From: Myxococcales bacterium | GTDB taxonomy: Bacteria; Myxococcota; Kuafuiibacteriia; Kuafuiibacteriales; Kuafuiibacteriaceae | Assembly (NCBI GenBank): GCA_019634385.1 | Contig: JAHQVK010000008.1 | Span: 1-47,384, forward strand | Direction: 5' to 3' | DNA: 47,384 nucleotides | In this document: piece by piece, positions 7,422-14,312 of the stretch | Numbering within the stretch: the first letter of the stretch is position 1 | How the letters are laid out: each line of letters begins with the position of its first letter | Position numbers and translations under genes: made by a program | Notes under the pieces: generated by a model | Told to the model about the DNA's origin: nothing | The model's database searches: none | The model's input: the letters and a program-made list of their open reading frames with translations, nothing else

Positions 7422-8437
7422 CCCCCACCTCGAGTAAGTGCCTGGTCTAACGTAAGCGCCACTCGTTGAATACGCTCCCGCTCCGATTTCATCCGAGGGA
7501 CTTCGGGCACCATCAGCCACGGTCTCGCGGACGCAGTTATAAACCGCTCATAATGAGCCCGCTCTCGGACCGCGCGTTGCCTTAGCCTTTGGGCCACCCA
7601 AGCATACGGCGCCAACGAGGAAGGACCACACCCCAACTTTTCGTCCCAAAAGGAAGTCCCGCTATAGATCACTGGAGGATGAACCCGGTTGATAATGGCA
7701 AGGCCAGGGCGAATCTTCAGACGGGAGGGGATCGCGGACAATAGCTCCAATCCCTCATTCACCGGCATTTCTTCAGGCACAGCCACTACGTGAAGCACCG
7801 CCCTTTCCACCATCTGCGCCATTTGCTCAGCCTGGGATTTCATAATTCCCGGTGGAGAAACATCAGCTACTACCCGAGCCACCGACAGAAACGTGATCGC
7901 ATGTCCGGTAGCTGGAGCATCCAGGATAATACGCTCATATTTCAGCGCACCATCCGGTCGACGATCTTGCGTCGCGTGCCACCACATTTTACCAAGCATA
8001 GTGAACTCGGCGAGGGCCGGAATCGAGCGGAGTAAGTACCTAACCAGTTGGTTCTCAAACACCAGTCGGTACAAAATTTGGTACTTGAGTACCTGAAGTG
8101 CATACTCCTGCAAGGCAGCTTGCGGAGTCATACAGCAGACCCATAACCGATTTTCCACTTCTCTCGGATGAGCGCTCGCTGAATAAGTACCGAGCATCCG
8201 GGTAGCTGACTCAGGAGGATCTACCTCCAACAACAGTGTACGTGCACCATCCTGCGCTGACCTCAAGGCTAACCCTAGGGCGAGGGTCGTACGCCCAGCT
8301 CCCCCTTTACCCGCTACCACCTGAACGGGCTGCCTCAAAAGCTCCCGAGCATCCAATACGTCTCTCTCCCCCGGTACTTCCTGGGTTGTCCGTAGAGCCA
8401 TGCGGCTCTGCTCGGCTGTGCCTCGCTCCATGACCAC
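7418..8437 (-). CDS. ArsA/Get3-like ATPase, subunit with substituted P-loop lysine
   Basis: First gene of the overlapping pair. Its loop is GKGGAGRTT: the signature lysine is kept (K44), but the P-loop lysine is arginine (R49; codon CGT read on the minus strand at 8291-8293). LLLEVDPPESATRML and IILDAPATGHAITFL are the switch I and II regions. A long middle helical part (LKYQILYRLVFENQLVRYLL) resembles the hydrophobic-groove or helical domain of the family. Together with the next subunit, the lysines complement each other, so this subunit probably activates its partner rather than hydrolysing ATP itself. The start is uncertain: GTG at 8437, ATG at 8431 or ATG at 8401 are possible, none with a strong ribosome site. 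Confidence 0.9.
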   Translation of the reverse strand: MVMERGTAEQSRMALRTTQEVPGERDVLDARELLRQPVQVVAGKGGAGRTTLALGLALRSAQDGARTLLLEVDPPESATRMLGTYSASAHPREVENRLWVCCMTPQAALQEYALQVLKYQILYRLVFENQLVRYLLRSIPALAEFTMLGKMWWHATQDRRPDGALKYERIILDAPATGHAITFLSVARVVADVSPPGIMKSQAEQMAQMVERAVLHVVAVPEEMPVNEGLELLSAIPSRLKIRPGLAIINRVHPPVIYSGTSFWDEKLGCGPSSLAPYAWVAQRLRQRAVRERAHYERFITASARPWLMVPEVPRMKSERERIQRVALTLDQALTRGGG

Positions 8438-8522
8438 TACAAAACTTTTTGGGGTTTGGGATCCTCAAAGCAAATCATCTTTGAGGTCCACGACTACCGA
8501 GCACAACAAACCATCTTATTCA

Positions 8523-9500
8523 TCATGGCGAGGCTACCCACTCTGGCTCAGCCGTTTCTACCGCATCAAAAATATCTTGGCTCCGCCGGACCACCTGAAT
8601 GTCCTCACCGAGTGCTTTAACAACCTCCTCACAGACTGCCCGGTTGGTGAGCAAAGCGAAATGACCAACATGCTCCACAATCACATCTCGCCCCACCGGT
8701 TCCACTTGCGCGCTCTCTGGCGGAATCACGCAAAAGTCGTGAGTACTACTGATCGAGACCAACTGTCCTGGAGGTGGCACCGGAAGGCTAACCAGCACCT
8801 TCGAGCCAGGACGCATATCCCGGGCAACCGCCCCCGGCACCATATGAGCCATTTGGCTGCCGGCATGAGGTGTGCCTAAAGTCACCAGCCGACGAATACG
8901 TGGATTTCGGCGCCCTACTTCCGCCAATCGGGCCACCAAACCTCCACTGGAGTGGGCAACCACATCCACCTGCTTTGACCCCGTTGCTCGGCAGATCAGA
9001 TCAATTCGCTCCGACAATCGACCAGCATGTTCACGCAGGTCACCATTCAACGTAGGCAGGTTTATAGTATACAGTGGCCCTAGTCCGTATCCAGCCAAAC
9101 GAGATCCCAACATCACAAAGTTAGATCTTGCCTGCATAAAACCATGCACCAGCAAGATGGGTCGTCCTGACTGAAGAAAACACGAAGCTGGCGGTGCCGG
9201 GTCGAACATCCCCAGGGGATGAAGCGCTACAAACGATCCAGCAGACAGAAACTCAGAGACAAATGTGGAACACAGCGCATCTAGGTGAGGACGACTCGGG
9301 GCCTCCGGCTCTATCCCCCGGAGACGACGTTCCACGATCCAATGAGTAAACGTGATGAAGGCGTAGATAGCACCCAAAAGGTAGGCAACTACCAGCCCCC
9401 CAACAACTGTGGCCCCTACGGCCATCGCAAAGAGACTGACCGGATGGTCGAACACGCTAAGCCTCGGCCTCAAAATCTGCCCGTTGATGGTTATGGTCAA
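8523..9500 (-). CDS. Membrane-anchored alpha/beta hydrolase, triacylglycerol lipase-like
   Basis: 325 residues. One or two hydrophobic helices at about 22-55 (VSLFAMAVGATVVGGLVVAYLL-like segment) anchor a lipase domain. The oxyanion region is VHGFMQARSNF near 118-128. The nucleophile is Ser184 in AHSSGG, a variant of the GHSxGG elbow, and LVTLGTPHAGS follows as in secreted lipases. The candidate acid and histidine lie in THDFCVIP and VEHVGHFALL. The likely substrate is a lipid or ester at the membrane. The only start I see is the TTG at 9500, since an in-frame stop lies just upstream; a later start at Met26 is possible. It sits 60 bases after the GreA/B-like gene in the same direction. Confidence 0.85.
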   Translation of the reverse strand: MTITINGQILRPRLSVFDHPVSLFAMAVGATVVGGLVVAYLLGAIYAFITFTHWIVERRLRGIEPEAPSRPHLDALCSTFVSEFLSAGSFVALHPLGMFDPAPPASCFLQSGRPILLVHGFMQARSNFVMLGSRLAGYGLGPLYTINLPTLNGDLREHAGRLSERIDLICRATGSKQVDVVAHSSGGLVARLAEVGRRNPRIRRLVTLGTPHAGSQMAHMVPGAVARDMRPGSKVLVSLPVPPPGQLVSISSTHDFCVIPPESAQVEPVGRDVIVEHVGHFALLTNRAVCEEVVKALGEDIQVVRRSQDIFDAVETAEPEWVASP

Positions 9501-9560
9501 CCATGGCTTTCATGAGCCATCAAGGAGCCCGCTAGTTAGGGAGTTATGCACCTAAATTCG

Positions 9561-10040
9561 CTAATAAACTTTGTAAACCTCAAATTCTGCGCTTTTGCCC
9601 CGGACAACGTGCTCAAAACTGTCGCCTATCATACACCCGACTAACTTCTTTCCAAGCGGCGAATTCGGAGTAAGAACTGTCCAGCAGCACCCATCCACAA
9701 CGAGTTTACTGCCTCCTCCCACTGAAGCTATATAGTAACACCTTTCCATCTCACCATCATCAACGATGACACAGGCACCCACTGCAACTCTGTCGTTCTC
9801 GCTCAGTTGAGGTAGGATCATCCCTTCCAGCGAAGCTATAGCCATGGCGAGATGCTCCACACGTGCTGTTTGAGCTCCCGCCAAATAGGATTGCTCGAGA
9901 GCTCGGGTATCGTACTCATTTTCGGGTTTAGCCTCTTCGTGCGTGGCCCCTTCACGAGCCGCCAATGCCGACGCTCGAAGCTGCTCCAGCTGAACATGAA
10001 GCTCAGCGTGAAGTGCTGCGTGTATCGCCTCCTTGTTCAT
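9561..10040 (-). CDS. GreA/GreB-family C-terminal-domain protein
   Basis: A 159-residue protein. The first 75 residues are alpha-helical and charged, with NEYDTRALEQSYLAGAQ resembling helices seen in other stand-alone GreAB-type proteins. The C-terminal part holds the transcript-cleavage-factor core TVLTPNSPLGKKLVGCMIGD followed by two beta strands. It lacks the complete Gre coiled coil with its acidic tip, so it may bind RNA polymerase or a Gre-like pocket without acting as a cleavage factor. AGGGTG precedes the ATG closely. It follows the TPR-cNMP gene by 18 bases, so the two are likely cotranscribed. Confidence 0.8.
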   Translation of the reverse strand: MNKEAIHAALHAELHVQLEQLRASALAAREGATHEEAKPENEYDTRALEQSYLAGAQTARVEHLAMAIASLEGMILPQLSENDRVAVGACVIVDDGEMERCYYIASVGGGSKLVVDGCCWTVLTPNSPLGKKLVGCMIGDSFEHVVRGKSAEFEVYKVY

Positions 10041-10058
10041 TCCGTCACCCTACACGAA

Positions 10059-11354
10059 TCACACCATTACGCTGGCGTCGTCGGTGACGCCGCCCTTCGG
10101 AGCCACCGCCAAACGCCCTTCCGACATGACATTGAGAGTCTCTACCATTTTCGGGTATCTCACCAAAACCTCGCGAAAGTCAGCTTGAGGTAGAAACAAC
10201 AACTCTCCAAGCTCCATAGTTTGCACGGTCGCCATTGTGGGCACATCATACAGCAGACTCATCTCGCCAAAAACATCTCCGCTGCGCAATACCGCTAGCT
10301 CCGTAGGTCGGTTATTTCCTTCTGTGACTACGCGCATCTGTCCGGATAGTACGAGATACAAGCCCCGTGCTTTTTCACCTTGTTCAATGATAATATCACC
10401 AGGGAATACGCGCTGGGCACGAAACATCGCCAATAGACTGCGCTGATCCGATAAAGACAGATGGGCAAACAACGGACTAGTTGCTGCTAAGTTAGCCAGA
10501 AAACGACCCCGTGTGAACTTTCTTAGCGCTTCTCGCACACTCTCGAGTTGTCCTGCATACTCTTCCAAGTCTCCCCGGGTAAGTTCAAGCGCTTCGATTT
10601 CACCAGTCGCTCGCACCGTTGCTACCCGAGCCGCACGACTGACTAAAGCCATCTCACCAAATACCGCACCTCGGCCTAAACGAGCCAATAATACTTCGTC
10701 CCGGCCGCCATTCCTCCAAATAGAAACCTCGCCATCCACGAGGATATAAAACGAGTGCCCAGCATCACCTTCCTGAATGACAACATCACCGTCAGCGTAG
10801 CGACGTAGTCGAAGGCTCTGCAGCACCGCCAAAAACGGTGTAGCCCCTAAGTGGGAAAACAATGGAATGCGAGGCAAGGTCTGAGGCGCTTCATCAATTC
10901 CAGCCACTTCTGCAGCAGCCCTAACCGCCGCCTGAATCAACTCTTCCCCAAGCTCCGAAACTGGCGCCAGTACCGCATCTTCGGACAACGGGGGAAGATT
11001 CGGGACCGCAACATCACTGGTACGATCAGAATCGGCGGAGTACATTTCCGCCAATACTACCAAGATGTCTTCCAAGTGGGGATCTAAGGCTAGAACCATC
11101 TTTGCGGCAACAATTCCAAGCAACGGACGGCCTCCACGAATATGATCCCAAGCCAAGTCCCTATAAATCTTCTTAGCGTGATCAGCGTATCCCAGATTCA
11201 GAAGCGTATCTGCCATCCTAAAGCGGGCTTTGGCGAAACGCGGCTCAGTCCGAACAATGCTCAGATAGCGCGTCAGCGCTTCCTCCCACTTCCCCTGAGA
11301 AAATGCGTCTTCTGCTTGACGCAACTGGTCGCTAAGTCCGGGTAATGCCTCCAT
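10059..11354 (-). CDS. TPR protein with two cyclic-nucleotide-binding domains
   Basis: 431 residues. Residues about 5-110 are TPR-like (LRQAEDAFSQGKWEEALTRY, FRMADTLLNLGYADHAKKIY). Two Crp-type cyclic-nucleotide-binding beta barrels follow at about 165-275 and 285-405, each with the phosphate-binding cassette: GEMALVSRAARVATV in the first and GEMSLLYDVPTMATV in the second. There is no DNA-binding helix-turn-helix or kinase domain, so it is a nucleotide-responsive adaptor rather than a transcription factor. The cassettes are close to consensus (R in the first, T in the second at the arginine position), so the second barrel may not bind nucleotide. Upstream and downstream genes are 1 and 18 bases away. 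Confidence 0.88.
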   Translation of the reverse strand: MEALPGLSDQLRQAEDAFSQGKWEEALTRYLSIVRTEPRFAKARFRMADTLLNLGYADHAKKIYRDLAWDHIRGGRPLLGIVAAKMVLALDPHLEDILVVLAEMYSADSDRTSDVAVPNLPPLSEDAVLAPVSELGEELIQAAVRAAAEVAGIDEAPQTLPRIPLFSHLGATPFLAVLQSLRLRRYADGDVVIQEGDAGHSFYILVDGEVSIWRNGGRDEVLLARLGRGAVFGEMALVSRAARVATVRATGEIEALELTRGDLEEYAGQLESVREALRKFTRGRFLANLAATSPLFAHLSLSDQRSLLAMFRAQRVFPGDIIIEQGEKARGLYLVLSGQMRVVTEGNNRPTELAVLRSGDVFGEMSLLYDVPTMATVQTMELGELLFLPQADFREVLVRYPKMVETLNVMSEGRLAVAPKGGVTDDASVMV

Positions 11355-11355
11355 G

Positions 11356-11997
11356 TCAGGAGGCTAAACCGTATACTCTCTCAAGCAACTCTTCGAGCAG
11401 ATCTGCTTCGATCATATGCGGATTTATTGGCCGCTCCAGCGCTTCCATTACGGCACGCAATTTAGGAACCGAGAGGTCTGACATGGCCACAAATGCGGTG
11501 TCTTCGTTCACAAACAGACATACCGCGCCTTCCTGCCTAGCCACTTCCTCCGGAAGCTCTCGTGCCGCTTGAGGCACCAGGTTGCATCTAGCAAAGTCCG
11601 CGGACGCAGCCCGCTCAAACGCAGTTTCCGGGCCCTCTCGAACCGCTAGAGGATCTTCCCCGAGTGAGCTCATCTGCTCTTCGATTTGTGCCAGCTGCAA
11701 GAGCAAGCGGGGTACATCTGAGCGACTAGGATTCGGTCTGAACACACCCTCTTTAACCAGTGAGTGAGTCTGCCCTTTGCTTCCTCCTAAAAGTCTGAGC
11801 GACCCGGCCTCCAGAACGGCTTGCGGAGCGAGAGCAACGGTTTCACCGCGAGATATCTGGTCCCCGATTCTCAGCTCCTGGGCTTCGTTCGTGTCTTCAG
11901 AAATACGCCACGCAATGCCCTCTAGACGGGCAATACAGAGAGGCGAAGATGAAGTACGGTGCAAGTTAACAATGGTTGTATCCGGTAGTGTAGGCAT
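11356..11997 (-). CDS. FecR-like plus MshEN (GspE N-terminal) domain protein
   Basis: 213 residues of two parts. Residues about 20-75 (ARLEGIAWRISED ... LRIGDQISRGETVALAPQAVLEAG) resemble the FecR-type beta domain found in many deltaproteobacterial proteins. Residues about 130-210 (CNLVPQAARELPEEVARQEG, then DTAFVAMSDLSVPKLRAVME and LEELLERVYG) match the MshEN/GspE N-terminal domain that usually precedes PilB or GspE ATPases. Here no ATPase follows, so the domain stands alone. GAGG lies 5 bases before the ATG. It sits 6 bases from the HEAT-repeat gene and 1 base from the TPR-cNMP gene, in a tight operon. The role is inferred to be signalling or assembly. Confidence 0.7.
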   Translation of the reverse strand: MPTLPDTTIVNLHRTSSSPLCIARLEGIAWRISEDTNEAQELRIGDQISRGETVALAPQAVLEAGSLRLLGGSKGQTHSLVKEGVFRPNPSRSDVPRLLLQLAQIEEQMSSLGEDPLAVREGPETAFERAASADFARCNLVPQAARELPEEVARQEGAVCLFVNEDTAFVAMSDLSVPKLRAVMEALERPINPHMIEADLLEELLERVYGLAS

Positions 11998-12003
11998 GCA
12001 ACC

Positions 12004-13641
12004 TCAGTCGACCCAACCCATAGTTCTTAGCTTCTGATGCGCTTTCTTTCCAAGGGGTTTCCCTTCGAAGCGCTCTGCCAAACCCATGAGCACGTCGCCC
12101 CCTAGACCTCGTACCGCGTCCGACTTGTCCTCGGCCAGCGAGAAGCCTAGATAGTACAGATCGGTTGGCTCCAGATCGAGCTCTGCAGCCAATCGCTCTA
12201 CAGTGGGAAACTTCGGATGCTTGAGTAACCTACGAAAATGAGACACCGCTGGATCATGGCTGGCACCTCGTCCAAGAGTTTTCTTCGACAGCTTAAGCTC
12301 GCAGACCCCCAATAAAAACATAGCTTCCGGATGACCATCACTCGCGATGCGCCGAAATAAATCAGCCGCTTCGGACCACTGACCAGCCGCTTTGAGTTCT
12401 TCACCTCGTTCGACCAGGTTCCCGGAGCCTCCCCGTCCACGGAGAATCCGCATAACGTGTTCTGCAACTTCAGGAGGCGCTTCCACCACTGCGTCTTCCA
12501 AAGCATCAAGTATCGACTTCGTCAGATCGTCAGTGTGTGCCTCAAGAGCAGACGCGATAGCTCGAGCTTGTTCACCGTCGGTGATCCCCACTAAGGTCTT
12601 AGCAAGTGCACGACGCCCATGGAGGGTGGAAGAGGCCGCTTCCACCGCAATCATTCGATCCGATGAGTCCCCGGCCAAAACAACCAAGGCAAGAGCCCGG
12701 GCCGCGGGTGCTGCATCTAGCGCCCCCAGTGCTCGAATAGCCCATCGACGGACCGGCGTTTGCTCCGCCTTCGTCAATGCTCTTACCCTAGGTTCGAGCG
12801 CGATGGGTAAATCCATACCCGCAAGGGTATCGCTAGCCACAGACAGTAAGGCAGGTGGGGTACCCGGCATCTCGAGCACATTCACCAACGTCTTAAACAC
12901 ATGTTCCTGTGCCCCCCGATGACCACGGGAGGCTCGCCAAAGCACCTCCACGGCGCTTATACGGACGTCGGCCGGTGCTGGTGCCTCAACAATTCGGGAC
13001 AAAACACCGGTCACCGCACCGTGGTCGACGCCTGCCAACAGAGCAACAAGAGTTGACGCACACCGCTCCAGGCCGCCGTCTTCAAGCTCACCGACAAATG
13101 CATCCACATCGTGCAGAAAGGTCGGCACTTCATCCTGGGATAACCCCGCAACCTCTGGCGCCAAAGCTTCCAGAACCGACTCCTGGACTTTGGCACTTCC
13201 ACTTCCCAACTGCATAATGAGCATCTTCCGGGCTTCACCACCGCCGCGTGCACCAAGCACAGCAATAGCCCCCATCCGTTGCTTCTCATCTTTGGCTTCA
13301 AGCATCTGCACCAGCTCTTCGAGCTGGACCCCAGGCCCCTCCGCCAAAACGATCTTCGCTGCATCTCGCACCAACGAGTCCCCATCCTTGAGAAGCGGCC
13401 GAAGATCACGAACCAGCGTTTTCGGTGCAATGAGCCCCAGGGCAATCGCAGCCGCACTCCGAACACTCGGCTCCGAGTCGCCGAGGGCTCGGCGGAGTCC
13501 ACTCAAAACGTCCTCCTCACCAATCTGGAGAGCACCCAGCACCACCGCAGCCGAACAACGATGCTCAACCGGCGTGTCAGTGAGCAATCCGACCAGACGG
13601 TCATGAAGCGGGTCTTCGTGATTTGCAGTGCTTCGGGTCAT
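12004..13641 (-). CDS. HEAT-repeat protein with C-terminal TPR/Sel1-like region
   Basis: About 545 residues. Roughly the first 390 are HEAT repeats; typical units are VGLLTDTPVEHRCSAAVVLG, PSVRSAAAIALGLIAP and TPVRRWAIRALGALDAAPA, with the Pro and paired helices of the repeat. The last 140 residues hold TPR/Sel1-like helices (AADLFRRIASDGHPEAMFLLG). There is no catalytic motif; it is a protein-interaction solenoid. GGAGG precedes the gene: a GTG at 13653 would touch it, so I prefer the ATG at 13641 with about 12 bases of spacing. It is the first gene of the five-gene operon reading toward 8523. Confidence 0.85.
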   Translation of the reverse strand: MTRSTANHEDPLHDRLVGLLTDTPVEHRCSAAVVLGALQIGEEDVLSGLRRALGDSEPSVRSAAAIALGLIAPKTLVRDLRPLLKDGDSLVRDAAKIVLAEGPGVQLEELVQMLEAKDEKQRMGAIAVLGARGGGEARKMLIMQLGSGSAKVQESVLEALAPEVAGLSQDEVPTFLHDVDAFVGELEDGGLERCASTLVALLAGVDHGAVTGVLSRIVEAPAPADVRISAVEVLWRASRGHRGAQEHVFKTLVNVLEMPGTPPALLSVASDTLAGMDLPIALEPRVRALTKAEQTPVRRWAIRALGALDAAPAARALALVVLAGDSSDRMIAVEAASSTLHGRRALAKTLVGITDGEQARAIASALEAHTDDLTKSILDALEDAVVEAPPEVAEHVMRILRGRGGSGNLVERGEELKAAGQWSEAADLFRRIASDGHPEAMFLLGVCELKLSKKTLGRGASHDPAVSHFRRLLKHPKFPTVERLAAELDLEPTDLYYLGFSLAEDKSDAVRGLGGDVLMGLAERFEGKPLGKKAHQKLRTMGWVD

Positions 13642-14312
13642 CGGTGTTTTCACCCTCCAAACAAAGATTCATCTAAACCAAACCACGTTGGCTTGAATCA
13701 CATTGAACCTGAACTCACTTCGTTGAGCCAAAACTCACTTCATCTCGCAGCGCCTTGGTAAGGTGGCAGTGATGGCTCCCGTGCACCGCAGAACTCCTAC
13801 TGTGCGAATATTATGCTACCTACCGCGCGAATATCGCGGGTTTACGAGGTCAGAGCTAGGTCTGCCTGCTCGTCGGGTTCTTACTAGCAGTATACCACCG
13901 TCAACTCAACCATTCGGGGACATAGTGCAATAAACCTCATCAGCACCCGTCGGAGTTCGGCAGTACTTCCTCGAATAGCAACGCATGACACCTGCTTATG
14001 GATAGGAGAACGCATTATCGTCGCCAACAGGCCGCCAACCTTAGCCTAGTTAGCGTCAATCATTTAGCAGGCACTCAACATTTTGTTGAGGAGCGTACGT
14101 CACATCCACACATTGGAAAGCTATTTATTCACGCTAGCGTGAAGTGGCTCATTTCAACCTACTTTCGCCCACGACTGGCAACAACTTTTATCAAGAAGCG
14201 CCTCAAACTTGAAACAATCATTGAACAAACCCAACCGTTATTCATAGGGTTATCCGGCGATAGTAACTACCACGTTCACCGTCGCTTTGCCGCGACTTCC
14301 TCGCAACTACGC
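13642..14312. other. Intergenic control region between divergent genes
   Basis: About 670 bases separate the HEAT-repeat operon from the large DUF4388 gene. Visible signals are a direct repeat AACTCACTT at 13712-13720 and 13732-13740, exactly 20 bases apart (two helical turns), and a hairpin with stems CCGCG/CGCGG around GAATAT near 13821-13840, preceded by a similar TGCGAATATT. An open frame runs from 13998 into the downstream gene, but its composition does not look coding. No repeat of the window's three families is present. Confidence 0.4.

Noticed and set aside
6270-8437. Arsenite efflux function for the ArsA-like pair
   Set aside because: No arsB, arsR or arsC nearby and no clear metal-binding Cys triad; the family has many non-arsenic members.
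13998-14312. 105-codon N-terminal extension of the DUF4388 gene
   Set aside because: Its residue content does not resemble the rest of the protein, and no domain or ribosome site supports it.
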